64,000 bases of DNA from Rattus norvegicus (lineage: Eukaryota; Chordata; Mammalia; Rodentia; Muridae): positions 186,001-250,000 of the forward strand of contig NW_026947393.1 of assembly GCF_036323735.1 (NCBI RefSeq). Direction: 5' to 3'. A program made the position numbers and the translations under genes. The notes beneath the pieces are model-generated. The model was given only the letters and a program-made list of their open reading frames with translations. It had not been told where the DNA came from and did no database searches. Each line of letters starts with the position of its first letter. Within the stretch, counting starts at the first letter, position 1. Of this stretch, positions 23,091 through 33,912 are shown in pieces.

Positions 23091-25285
23091 TGGTAAAAAA
23101 TAAAAAAATTAAAGAAATTAAAGAAAAGAGTACAACCAACTAATAACACCTATTTACTCAGAAATCTAAAAAGTCATTGACAGGGAATGGTAGGCAGAGA
23201 AATACTAGTGAAAAGACGGGGACAATGAAGTGGCGAATAGGATCACTTCTCTCTCCCAGATAACAGGGTCAGACACAAACTGCACTAAATGAATCCACAT
23301 CATGGAGTAATTTACTGTGAGCTGAGGACACAATACCTGTATTTCCCTCTTCCTTAGAAACTTTTTCCTCTGTGACAAAAAGAATATGTGTCATGAGCTC
23401 TCAGGTAAACAACTATTCCCTTCCTAACTCTTGAATTTTGTAAGAAATTAATGGTATAAACTCTCTGATGTACAGGAACCATAACAAGCAGGGAAGTCCA
23501 GATGCTTCTGAGAGGCTTCCAACTACTAATACCCATATGTGGAAGGCTCAGGTCAAGGATATGTCTTCAGCGAATCCACTAAACACCTGCGCAGGACTCA
23601 CCGAGCTTCCCTATAGACCACATATTTCTTCCATTTTTTATACAAAGACAGAAGGGCAGCTTCCTCCTCCCCATCTCTGATATCATCTTCCTCTTTGTTC
23701 TCCCTTGCAAATGGCTCTTTACTCTGAATTTGGAGCGAATTAGTAAACCCTAGAGGTACTGAAGGAATATCATCAATTCAATTGCAGTCAGGACAACACT
23801 CGTGACATCACAAAAGAAGCTAGGCCTCTGCAGGATAAAAGAGCTTTTTCAGGGAAGGCCTAATGATGATATCAGTGAGAATTGCAATAGCCTACCTTTC
23901 CTTACATTGACCAGATTCGAGTTTGCACTTTCTTGGTATGTCTCCTGTTACACAATAAAAACCTATACATAACCCATCTCTCTAAAGCTAGAGACTTCTC
24001 TCTGCTTCACTAGTGGTTACATGCTTTCAATGGAGAAAATTAGACAGGGACTTGGCATGGGTAGAAAAGATTTAGGAACATGGAGTGTAGGAGATAATTC
24101 TAGATAATATTTTATTCCCAGTTTCATTCCTGTGATATACAGTTCAATTTTCTCTGTTTTCTCTGTCTGCCAAAGGCCAGTATTTTCCCTACAGACCTTT
24201 AATTGAATGAATATTGTATTTCAATTCCTTATGGTTAATTCCTTGACAGGGGATATTGTAAATATTCCTCAATGTGTACTCGATAATTCTGTTTTCCAAT
24301 TCCATTTTCTGCAATGATTTTGGTCACAAAGGGTGCCCAGCTATAGAGTGAGCATAACAGTTTAAATACTGTGTACATCCTTCAAATGATAAACTCCCAA
24401 ATCCTTATTTTAACAAAAAATTACCAGACATCAGGAAAGCAAAGGACATCATGGGTTATTGGATTTGGTTATCTAGTCCCATTTGATATCAGTACTACGC
24501 GATCTGTTTTCCAGTGTTCCCATGGTCAGACTTGAGGGTTTAGGATGTTTTACCATGATTCTTTATTAAAACCAAAAGTAAGATACCAGATGATGGGCAG
24601 GAAGAAGAATGGCTTGAGGACCAGTTATACGACTACTTCAATAGGTTCATAAAAACAGGGCGGAGTCTATTTGCATTGGCATTTTTTAGTTCTACATTCT
24701 TGACATAGTTGGGCAAAATCCATGTGAACATTCCACTGGACGAAAGAGGTGTAAGACGCACCAAATCTATATTTGTACTCATCAGACAACCAAACTAGAT
24801 AGGAATGATGAAGGTAAGAAGTGCATTCTGCCAGGAGCCAGATATAAATATTTACTGAGAGACACAGATACAGCATGTCAAATACAGAAGTGAATGCTGG
24901 GACCAAACCAGAGATCTGAAAACGGACCTCTTGTTGGTACATTTTGAAAAGATTCGAAAAGCTGAAGGTGCTTTCAACACTAGAAGAACAACAATGCCAG
25001 GGAACCAGCGCATTCTCATAATAGACCAATATAAAAAGAAAGTACATGGACTAACCTATGCCTTAAAATGCATATGTGGCAGAAGATGGCCATTTTGGGC
25101 AACATTGGAAAGAGAAGCCCTTGTACTCCCTACTTTGTCTCCCAGTTCAAGGGAATGCATTGCGGCAGAAAGGCTGATTTGAAAGAAGGAAATGGAATGC
25201 GTAGTAACCTTATGGGCAGGAAACTGGGAAAAGAAATAATATTTTAAAAGTAAGTATAGAAACATTCAGTTAAAAAATCAAATTT
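23091..25285 (+). repeat. Array monomer 7
   Basis: A complete unit with no foreign insertion. The junction has no TA expansion (TATTTGTACTCATCAGACAACC), showing the likely ancestral state. L1 3' UTR part from about 24781. The first octamer is TGACATCA at 23803-23810; the second has become TGATATCA. Confidence 0.85.
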
Positions 25286-25930
25286 TGGTAAAAAATAAAA
25301 AAAGAATGATATAAAAGAAAGAGAGTTGCCGAGTAAGACATATTCATGCAGAAATCTGAAGTGTTATTCAGAATAATACAAGTGGAAAGACTGAGATGAT
25401 GAAGTCTCAACTACAAGTACTTCCCTTTCCCAGATATCAGTGTCAGACACAAACTGCATTATAGGTATCCAAAGCATGGAGGAGTTTACTCAGAGCTAGA
25501 TACTTCTTTTTCACTTCTTCCTTAGGACCTTTTATACTTGACAAAAAGAGTGAAGGTCATGATGCCTAATGATGATGTCACTGAAAACTCTCATGGACTA
25601 CCTGATGAACAACTTTCCTTACATTGACAAGATTCAAGTTTGCACTTTAAAGGTATGTCTCCTGTGACACAGTGGAAACCATTATATATTCCTTCTCTCT
25701 AATTCACTAGTGGTTCTCGCTGATTCACTAATGGTTACATGCTGTGGCGCTTGACATGGTTGAAAAAGATTTAGGAACATGGAGAGTAGGAGATTCTCCT
25801 ATATAATATTTTTATTCCTAGGTTCATTCTTGTGACATACAGTTGAATTTTCTAGGTTTTCTCTGTTTCCCAATGACCAGTATTTTCCCTACAGAAGTAA
25901 AATTGAATGAATATTGTATTTCAATTTCTT

Positions 25931-26171
25931 TTTTTTATTAACTTGATTATTTCTTGTATACATTTCCAGTGTTAGTCCCTTTCCCGGTTTCCGGGTAACA
26001 TCCCCCTCCCCCCTACCCTTCTTAATTGGTGCTCCCCTTCCCATCCTCACCCCATTGCCACCATCCCCCCAACTATCTAGTTCACTGGGGGTTCAATCTT
26101 AGTAGGACCCAGGGCTTCCCCTTCCACTGGTGCTCTTACCAGCTCTGGAAAAAAAAAGAACTTAAATATCC
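25931..26171 (-). mobile_element. L1 3'-end insertion with perfect target-site duplication
   Basis: A T-rich start followed by the complement of a young rodent L1 3' UTR (CCTTTCCCGGTTTCCGGG, CAGTGGAAGGGGAAGC on the complement). It is flanked by an exact 16-bp duplication, TGTATTTCAATTTCTT, at 25915-25930 and 26172-26187. It interrupts a body sequence that is continuous in the sister monomers, so it is a later, 5'-truncated L1 insertion. Confidence 0.92.
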
Positions 26172-26592
26172 TGTATTTCAATTTCTTATTGTAAATTCCT
26201 TGTTAGGGGACTTTGTAAATATTTCTCAATACACACAAAAATTCTGTTTCCAATACCATTTTCTGCAATGATATGGTCACAAATGGGGCCCAGCTATATA
26301 GTAACTATAATAGTGTAAATTCTGTGTACTTACTTCAAATGCTAATCTCCCAAATTCTTATTTTATCGAAAAATTACGAGACATCAGGAAAGCAAAGGAC
26401 AACATGGACTATTGAATTCTGTTTCTTGTCCCATTTGATATCTGTACTACCCTATCTAGCTTCCAATGTTCCCATGGCCAGACATGAGGGTTTAGGATAA
26501 TTTAAATGATTCTTTCTTCAGGCCAAACGTAACATACCATGTGATATGCAGGGAAAAGGATGGCTTGAGGACCAGTTATACGTCTGCTTCAG

Positions 26593-26684
26593 GGTTGGGG
26601 ATTTAGCTCAGTGGTAGAGCGCTTGCCTAGCAATACAAGGCCCTGGGTTCAGTTCCCAGCTCCGAAAAAAGGAGAAAAAATAAA
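26593..26684 (+). mobile_element. ID SINE (tRNA-Ala-derived)
   Basis: GGTTGGGGATTTAGCTCAGTG with the A box, GGTTCAGTTCC as the B box, and an A-rich tail. Flanked by an 11-bp target-site duplication with one mismatch, GTCTRCTTCAG, at 26582-26592 and 26685-26695. It is near consensus, hence recent, and clearly later than the array. It is a SINE, not a tRNA gene. Confidence 0.94.
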
Positions 26685-27322
26685 GTCTACTTCAGTAGGT
26701 TCATAAAAACAGGGGGAGTCTCTTTGAAATTGTCATTTTTGAATTCTATATTCTTGACATAGTTGTTCAGAATCCATGTTAACTTTCCAATTAACTTCAT
26801 AGGTTTAAGAGGAACCAAAGTACATATGTATACATCAGACAAAAAACCTAGATAAGATTGATGAAGGTAGGAAATACATTCTGCAAGGAACTGGGTACAG
26901 ATATTTACTGAGAGACACAGATACAGCATGTCAAATACAGAAGTGAATGCTAGTAGCAAACCAGTGATCTGAAAACGGACCTCTTGTTGGTAAATGTTGA
27001 AAAAGGATTAGAAGAGCTGAAGGTGTTTTCAACCCCATAAGAACAACGATGCCAGTGAACCAGAGCTTTTTAATACTAGACCAATGTACAGAGAAAGTAC
27101 ATGGACTGACTTATGGATACAAATGCATATGTTGCATAGGATGGCCTTTTTCGGCAACATTGGAAAGAGAAGCTCTTGTCATTCTTAGTTTGTCTCCCAG
27201 TTAAAGGCAATATCATGAGGCAGAAAGGTTGGTTAGAGTAGAAGGAAATGGAAAAGTTAGCAATCTTATGTGCAGGAAACTGGGAAGGGAAATAATATTC
27301 AAAATGTATATATAGAAACATC

Positions 27323-28098
27323 TCGGAAATCTGAAGTGGTAGTCAGAGTAATAGTAGTGGAACGACTGAGTTATTGAAGTCTCCACTAGAATCACTTCTC
27401 TCTCTCAAATATCAGTGTCAGACCCAAACTTCACTATAGGTATCCAAAGCATGGAGGAGTTTACCGTGAGTTAGGGACACAATACTTGTTTTTCCCTTCT
27501 TCCTTAGGAACTTTTCTTCATGAAAAAAAGAGAGGAAGCCCCGGGTCCTGCTTATATTGATCCCCCAGTGAACTAGATTGTTGGGGGGTGGGCTGCAATG
27601 GAGGAAAGATGGGGAGGGGAACACCCATAAAGAAGGGGAGGGGGAGGGGTTAGGGGGATGTTTGCCAGAAACCGGAAAAGGGAATAACAATCGAAATGTA
27701 TATAAGAAATAGTCAAGTTAAAAAAAAAAAAGAAAAAAGAAAAAAGAAAAGAAAAAAAAAAGAAAAGAAGAGTAAAGGTCATGACCTCTCAGGAAAACAA
27801 CCGTGCCCTTCACAACACTTGGGTTTGGAATAAAGGAATGAAGGATATAAACTCTCTAATTTCCAGGAACCTTAAGAACAGGGAAGTTCATTTGCTTCTG
27901 AGAGCCTCACAGTTCCTTAGTCCCTTATGTAGAATGCTCAGATCAAGGCTATCTCTTCAGCGATACCACTCAACCCCTACCAAGGACTAACTGAGCTTTC
28001 CAAAGGACCATGTATTTCTTCCCTGTTTTTTATACCAAGATAGAAGGCCAGCTTCCTCCCCATTTTGAATCTCTTCATCCTCTTCATTCTTCCTCCGA
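27323..28098 (+). repeat. Array monomer 9, partial, right end of the array
   Basis: Starts at CTCGGAAATCTGAAG and stops at TCTTCATCCTCTTCATTCTTCCTCC, about 500 bp into the unit once the L1 insertion is removed. The sequence then changes abruptly to an L1 3' UTR (28099 on). This is the right edge of the array. Confidence 0.85.
27538..27764 (+). mobile_element. Young L1 3' end inserted in monomer 9
   Basis: GCCCCGGGTCCTGCTTATA, CCCCAGTGAACTAGATTG, GAAACCGGAAAAGGGAATAA and a long A-rich tail with AAAAG units. It interrupts the unit text AAAAAGAGTGAAGGTCATGA, with AGAGGAAG on the left and AGTAAAGG on the right as a probable short target duplication. The minus-strand frame 27418-27690 reads across it and is not a gene. 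Confidence 0.85.
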
Positions 28099-29065
28099 CA
28101 CTAAGATTTACGGAACCAACGAGGATAAACAAGGAGAAAGGGCAAAGAAAAATGCTTGAATTTCACTCAGAAGGAGGAATAAACTAATTAAAGGAGGCAG
28201 ATGGAAGGAAAGGATTGGGTGCCTAAGGGGATGGGAAGGGAAATGTGGTTTGAGAATCATTTCTTGGGAGAGACGAGCAAGAGGGACAGAGGGCCAAGAG
28301 AATAAAGAGAAATCAGTGACAGTCCAGGGTGGGCGCTATCTCTGATTTACCAGCAATCTGGGATGGGTGAGGCTACACTGGTGTCCATGAGGGTGACTTT
28401 AGCTGAGACTTGTAACAGTGGGGATACAGATACTGAAATGATCAATTTCTGTAGCCACAGAGGACCCAAGGTGGAAGGATAAGGACCCAAACCCACCCCC
28501 AAAATTTTGACCCAGAAATTGCCCTCTGTGTAAGAAACACAGAGACTGAGATGGAAGAGGAAATGAGGGAATGGCCAAAGGATAAGTGGCCGGATGTGAG
28601 ACTTATCCTATGAGCAAACGACAAACACTGACATTATTAATGGTCCTTTCTTATGTTTGCATTTTATGTTTATTGTCCTCTGCGAGGCTCCACCAAGGGA
28701 CGACTGACACTGAAGCAGACGCGCACGGTCAAATATCAAATGGAGCTCAGTGAGTCTCACTGAAGAGCTGAGGGAAGGACTGAGAGAGGCAGAGGAGCAC
28801 AATGGTCACCACGTGGGCTCACTAAACCCGTTGCCTGTCTGTGGATCCTGTTCTCCTACCCGGGCTGCGTTTTCAGGACCTGCTGGGAGACAATGAATCT
28901 AGTCTTGCATAGACTTGATGTGCCCGGGGTGGAGATGTATCCAGAGTGGTCCTCTGTTCATTCAGTGTAGAATGGGACAGGATAGGAGGAGGTACTATAA
29001 ATGGTGGGTGCCTGGAGGAGTGTGGTTGACAGGGCAGCATTCAGAATTTTACATGGTGAATATGT
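28099..29065 (+). mobile_element. L1 (Lx-like) 3' UTR copy
   Basis: Carries the ordered landmarks seen in two other copies here (31990-32885, 52900-53545): GACTTTAGCTGAGACTTGTA, a CACAGAGGACCCAAGGTGG segment, CTGACATTATTAATGGTCC, TGTCCTCTGCGAGGCTCCACC, and later CCGTTGCCTGTCTGTGGATC. There is no ORF2 in front of it, and it has lost the A-rich end. Several small minus-strand frames inside it are chance. Confidence 0.65.
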
Positions 29066-29087
29066 ACAAACACTTTAGCAAGGGGCA

Positions 29088-29211
29088 AAGGCATGACATC
29101 ATGGGGACGGGGGCATGGCATCATGAGGGTTTGGCATGACATCATAGGTTTGGGGCATGATATCATAGGGGTGGGTGAATGACATCATTGTGGTCGAGGC
29201 ATGATATCATG
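29088..29211 (+). repeat. Minisatellite of ~21-22 bp units with TGACATCAT cores
   Basis: Six units of the form GGCATGACATCATrGGG follow one another (cores near 29094, 29115, 29135, 29157, 29179 and 29201). Variants are TGGCATCAT and TGATATCAT. Spacers are G-rich (GGGACGGGG, GGTTTGGG, GGGGTGGGTG). Confidence 0.85.
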
Positions 29212-30065
29212 AAGCTTAAGAGAAAATAGATGAAACTAGGAAAAAAATCAGCCCAAGAGGGAACTGAGACCTAGAGACACTAACATGGAAGGCCTTTACC
29301 TATGCATAGTATCAGCTGTGAGATTAATCATATTATATCTACAATCCACAAATGCAGAGAGAACAAAGGAAAGGAGAAGGCCCGTGAGGGGAAAAGCATA
29401 GACCTATCTGAAAGGAAAACTGGAACAGATTATGTGAGTGAGTGACGGCGACTGAGGACAGAAGCGGAGGGTCAGCGGGGAAGATGGAGGGAAAGCGCGG
29501 TGCAGAGAGAAACAGCCAGAAATAGGGAACATACGAGTTAATGTGGAAACTCGATGAAAACACTGATTAATTCATGGTGTCTAGAGGGCCACGTTCCTGA
29601 GGATTTAATCTGACAGAGAATGCAGAGTACGAACCTGCAATCCTTTGAAATCGAGCAAGTAGGACTTCAGGGTCGGGGATGGGGCACATTCAGTGGAGTC
29701 AATTTCTGAGGAGGTAAAATGGAGATCCCTGAACAACAGACTGATGCTGGGAAAGAGATTATAAAGATATAGCAAATGAGGGATTCCTGGTACCTTAAAC
29801 CTGCAACTGATGTAAATGCACAGGAAAACCCTTCCTGCACTCTAAGGTTTTTTTAGCCATTGTTCACCCTGAGAAATTATACAAACAATGATAGTGTGTC
29901 CCTGAATACCTTCTAACAGAGCTGTGACACTGAAATCCTTGGAAGAAACCATAATTCACTTTCACGCAGACCAATCTTCTGCTGGCTGAATGTTTCTTGG
30001 GTCCACTCCATCCTTTCACACCTGTTGTGCACCTGGACACTCTAGGAAGGAGACAAGAGATGAGT
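29212..30065. other. Unique-looking interval, no gene recognised
   Basis: Purine-rich on the plus strand around 29340-29520 (GAGAACAAAGGAAAGGAGAAGG and similar). The minus-strand frame 29339-29563 is its complement and looks like low-complexity translation. Nothing else recognisable. Confidence 0.4.
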
Positions 30066-30068
30066 GTA

Positions 30069-30125
<57 letters not shown>

Positions 30126-30378
30126 GTATCTGTATATTGGTTATCGTCTGTGTGTCTGTATTTGTGTATATGTGTGTGTATGTGTGTGTGTGTCTCTGTG
30201 TGTGTCTGTATGTGTTTTTGTGTCTCTCCGTGTGTGTATATGAGTATGTGTCTGTGTGTTTGTGTATGTGTGTGTGTCTGTGTCTGTGTGTTTGTCTGTG
30301 TCTGTCTGTGTCTGTGTGTATGTCAGTTTGTCTGTCTATGTCTCTTTCTGTGTTTCTCTGTGTATCTGTGTGTGTTGC

Positions 30379-30426
<48 letters not shown>

Positions 30427-30430
30427 GTCA
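30066..30430. repeat. Long (TG)n-rich microsatellite block
   Basis: About 365 bp of TG dinucleotides interrupted by TC, TA and TTTG variants, with the purest runs at the two ends. All three overlapping 140-150-codon frames here (Cys/Val-rich on plus, Thr/His-rich on minus) are translations of the repeat. The block ends sharply at GTCCGTCATGC. Confidence 0.95.
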
Positions 30431-30680
30431 TGCATAAGCTAACCATCCTCACACAGACTGTCTGGATTGCTTTTATTTTTAGGAGGTTGGCGAATGTTTC
30501 TCTTGTCCTAAAAGACCACTCTGGTTCTCAACTCTCTCTGTGAAGCCATGACAGGTTGAGTAATTTTCATGTGTGAGGAGTCTGTCCTATTGAAACTTGC
30601 TTTCTTGGATACAATATCACTTGAAAAACACATCTCAACATTTACTATCCTTATTCCGTGATCCCTTGAGGGGATTATTC

Positions 30681-30681
<1 letters not shown>

Positions 30682-30730
<49 letters not shown>
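30682..30730. repeat. (ATT)n microsatellite
   Basis: About 16 uninterrupted ATT units. GGATTATTCC sits on both sides (30672-30681 and 30734-30743), so the tract may have expanded from or within a short duplicated ATT seed. Confidence 0.95.
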
Positions 30731-30731
<1 letters not shown>

Positions 30732-31989
30732 AGGATTATTCCTTCATATTGCTCTCTGCATTGTTACCAGTGTGCTAAAGTTCATTGACGTTAGGAAGAA
30801 AGATTTTGTTTCATATGGGTCACATTGGATGGCCATGCCTTTGTTCTTGGAACTGAAAGATTTATTTGCATGCTCCCAGGATCAAATACATTAAAGTACA
30901 GAAATTTCCTTGGTCTTCTACATGAGAGTGACACCAAGTTATGGAGGAATAAGACAGTTTTCCACAATGTTTCAGGCTTTGGGGATTGGTAGACATTACA
31001 TAGCCATCTTTTTATTCATAGCAAGAATAGTCAAAATTATTAATAGAAGGCAGAAAATTTTAACAACATATTTTTGCTGGCTAATTTAAATTCCTGTATT
31101 GTATCTCTAAAGCAGTATACATTCTCTTTCAGGTTCTTTTGAAATTGTTTGAAGAAGTGAAAACTGGTATGTGTTTATTTGTTCACATTCATAAAGATGG
31201 CCATTGCTCTAGTGATGGACAGATGGCACAACTTTCAAGAGGCAAACTGACTTTCTTGCCAAAGAAATAAATCAACTTCATGGAGGCAGTTTCATTCTTA
31301 GGTACAAATGTTTAAAATCCCCTGAGAATGCTTCCTACAGCTATCATTTCCTGTATATTGTAATATCCTAGGAAATGGGTTTTCTCTTTGCATTTTGTTT
31401 CAAGTATTAAGATCTACAAGGAAGTTTTGATTGCATGTACCATTTGGAGATGTTGTCTTTTTTTCTTTCCTATAGATGGATTCTGGGTTGTAGACTCTCA
31501 GGCATTTTATGATCCATCTCTCACAATAGGGGCTGCAAATGAGATGACTCTTCATCAGGAATAAAGGAAAGAAGACAGGTAAAGTAATAGAGATCTCCCT
31601 GATGTATTTATCGCCTCTGAGTATGACTGTTGTCATCAACCTGTATATATAAAATTTAACTTTGAAACAAAGTACACTCCCATGAGTTTAAGCCTTTGTA
31701 CTTTTCATTGTGTAAATATTTGCAATAAAGAGAACATTAAAAGTAATAAAGTTGTGTGATGTGTATAACTCTTTTAACAGTTTCCCTTGTATAACTTAAT
31801 AGAATATATAAATGGTTTTCCTTCATGGTAAATGTAATGAAGACAATGTCTCTTCTAACAATATATGTAGTAATTTTGACCTCTATAAAATTTAATATGT
31901 GCATAAATTGCCTACACATCCACCGCAAATACTTATGGGATACTTCCTATACTTACTCAGTGTTTTTTCCTAAATATTGTGTTATAACG
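30731..31989. other. AT-rich unique-looking interval
   Basis: No gene recognised. Short minus-strand frames at 31400-31639 and 31737-31928 have no family features. Composition is typical of intergenic DNA. Confidence 0.4.
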
Positions 31990-32885
31990 CATTTAGCAGA
32001 ATAGATATTGTGGTGGATGTAGGGAGGAAGGAAACTGAATGGGAGGGGAAGTAGAGAAAGTAATGGGTAGGAGGAAATAGGTATAGTGGTTTTGCAGGAA
32101 TCAGGTATAGTGGGTTTGGAGGGATTAGGTAGAGTGAATCCAGGGAAAAGGGAATGGAAAACACAAGTGTTGGGTGGGCATCTCTAGGAAGTGCCAGAGA
32201 CTTGGGAAAGGCAAATCCCCAGGGTGTCTATTGATGTGACTCTAGCACTGGGGATACAGATCCTTAATATGCCACTTCTGTAGCCAGGCATGACTCCCAG
32301 TGGTGTGACAAGGAAAAAAAAAACACCCACAAAACCTTCAATCCACCATGAACACAGTCTACAACATCTTCAGAGACAAAGATAGATACAGCAGACATGG
32401 AAGGAACATTCAACCAATGATTAGCACAGATTGAGACCTACCCCGTGGGCAAGCACTGATCCCTGACACATTAAAGATACTCTATCATGCTTACAGACAG
32501 AATCCTAGCATAACTGTCCTCTGAGTGACTCCACCCAACAGCTGAGAGAAAGAAGTGTAAAGATTCACCACCAAACATTTGGTGGAGCTTGGGGAGTCTT
32601 TAAAAAAAATAAGAAACAGGTGAAGAATTGATGCCCAGTTGATATGAGCGACTCAACAGAAAGACCAATAGAGTCAACTCACCGGGACTCTTGGGGATTG
32701 CCAAAGACTGAACCACCAACCAGAGAGTGAACATGGTCTGACATTGAGCCCCCAGAACATAGGTAGGAAATGTGTAGCTTTGTCTTTTCACGGGTTTTCC
32801 CGACAATGCGTGTTGGCGTACCTGGAAGATGGAGCACCGATATTGGGATGTAAAGTGAGTAAATAAATAAATGAATTTTAAAGGC
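31990..32885 (+). mobile_element. L1 (Lx-like) 3' UTR copy with 3' terminus
   Basis: From GGTGGATGTAGGGAGGAAGG through CCAGAGACTTGGGAAAGG, CTGACACATTAAAGATACTC, TGTCCTCTGAGTGACTCCACC and GACTCTTGGGGATTGCC to a terminus TGGGATGTAAAGTGAGTAAA followed by TAAATAAATG. The piece between about 32780 and 32840 is shorter than in the other copies (internal deletion). 5'-truncated within the 3' UTR. Confidence 0.7.
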
Positions 32886-32889
32886 ACAT

Positions 32890-33430
32890 ATATCCCATTT
32901 TACAGACAACATGTTTTGGGAAAGCCCAATTCTAGTTGTTCGGTACCCACATGAAGACAAAGCCTATGGAGTGCCATGCCCTTAGAGTCCATAATTCTTT
33001 TCATTCTCTTCTTCCATCAGAGTCCCCGAGCTCCACCTGTGGTTTTGCTAGTGGATGTCTGCTTCTGTCTGAGTCAGCAGCTTAGTGGAGTCTCTCAGAG
33101 GGAAGCCATGATAGTCTCCTTTCTCCAAGCATAACAGAGTGTCTTTAATAGTGTCACGGATTGGTGCTCATCCATGGGGTGGGCCTTAATCTGCACTAAC
33201 CATTGGATGATCATTCCTCACTCTGTGCTCTATGCATGGCACTTTCATTTCTTGTGGTCAGAATAAATTTTGGGTCAAAAGTTGGTGTCTCTATCACTCC
33301 ATTTTGTTTGCTCTCTGGCTACAGGAGATGACTGCTTCAGGTCCATATCACTGAGGCGTTGAGTCTCAGCTAAGGAAACCCCCATTGATTCATGGACATC
33401 TCTTACCCCAGCTCTCTGCCTCTTTCTGGA
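32890..33430 (-). mobile_element. Inverted half of a twin-primed L1 3' UTR
   Basis: The minus strand reads CTTCATGTGGGTACCGAACA back to GACTCCACTAAGCTGC and CCATGGATGAGCACCAATCC. These are the same landmarks, in the same order, as the plus-strand copy at 32160-32640, but inverted. In family order its last base lies just before the first base of the plus-strand piece at 33440. Confidence 0.68.
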
Positions 33431-33439
33431 TATTACCTC

Positions 33440-33660
33440 TACCTCCCCACCCCTATCCATCTAGGTTGCTGTGTCTGGCCTCAGAGTCAGAATATGTGAT
33501 TACAGAGACTAGATATGCAAGGTGAGGAGATACCCGAGGGTTCCCCTCCTGCTCAGAGGAGAAAGTGCTGGGGAAAGAATTGTGAGAGGGGTGAATGGGG
33601 GGGGCAGTGTGCAACATGTAAAGTGAATAAATAAACAAATTAATGTGAAAATAACTAAAT
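33440..33660 (+). mobile_element. Sense half of the twin-primed L1, with 3' terminus
   Basis: CCTCAGAGTCAGAATATGTG, then GGTGAGGAGATACCCGAGGG, CCTCCTGCTCAGAGGAGAAA, and the terminus CAACATGTAAAGTGAATAAA. It holds the 3'-most part of the UTR that is missing from 32890-33430. An inverted upstream part followed by a sense downstream part is the known product of twin priming during L1 integration. Confidence 0.68.
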
Positions 33661-33682
33661 CTACTTGAAGATAAGAAGCAGG

Positions 33683-33855
33683 TGTGTGTGTGTGTGTGTG
33701 TGTGTAAGAAAGTAAGTAAGTATGTAAGTAAACTTGAAGGTAAGAGCAGTAGTGCATGTGTCTCTGTGTGTGACTGTGTGTGTGATTCTGTATGTATGTG
33801 TGTTTGTGTGAATATATATATATACATATATATATACATATATACATATATATAC

Positions 33856-33909
<54 letters not shown>
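33683..33909. repeat. Compound TG / TAAG / TA microsatellite block
   Basis: (TG)~11, then (TAAG)n/(TATG)n, TG-rich, then TATACA units and a pure TA run to 33909. A ~20-bp phrase, ACTTGAAGrTAAGAAGCArG, appears three times around and inside it (33663, 33730, 33905). The overlapping open frames on both strands are repeat translations. Confidence 0.93.

Positions 33910-33912
<3 letters not shown>

Larger units (their letters stand above)
25286..27322 (+). repeat. Array monomer 8, with a deletion and two insertions
   Basis: A deletion of roughly 450 bp joins GTGAAGGTCATGA to TGCCTAATGATGATG at about 25562. An antisense L1 3' end (25931-26171) and a sense ID SINE (26593-26684) are inserted. L1 3' UTR part from about 26834. 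The boundary with monomer 9 lacks about 60 bp including the usual A-rich tail. TGATGTCA at 25573-25580 is retained. Confidence 0.85.
8873..28098 (+). repeat. Macrosatellite-like tandem array, about 8.5 monomers of ~2.2 kb
   Basis: The anchor ATTGACTCAGAAATCTAAAG and its variants recur at about 8938, 11169, 13892, 15998, 20881, 23149, 25345 and 27326. Each repeat follows the same order: A-rich L1 tail, a ~1.6-kb body (landmarks GAGGACACAATACTTGTC, CCAAGACAGAAGGCCAGCTTC, GTAAATATTGTGTACCTAC), a TA-rich microsatellite, then a ~0.5-kb L1 3' UTR (GATGAAGCTAAGAAGTGCAT... GAAATATCCAATTA). All copies face the same way. They are visibly diverged and each has its own indels, so the array is old. The body has no long frame and I do not recognise it. 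Confidence 0.9.

Noticed and set aside
19907..26500. Similar peptides (KQRTTW, LLQMLNFQILILS) in open frames of several array monomers, hinting at a repeated gene
   Set aside because: The similarity follows from DNA homology of the monomers. The frame is closed by different stops and indels in each copy, with no shared start or splice pattern.
26593..26684. tRNA-like sequence with A and B boxes
   Set aside because: The length, A-rich tail and target-site duplication show an ID SINE rather than a functional tRNA-Ala gene.
29990..30442. Three overlapping 140-150-codon open frames rich in Cys/Val or Thr/His
   Set aside because: They are translations of the (TG)n microsatellite in different frames and strands, with no coding signal beyond the repeat.
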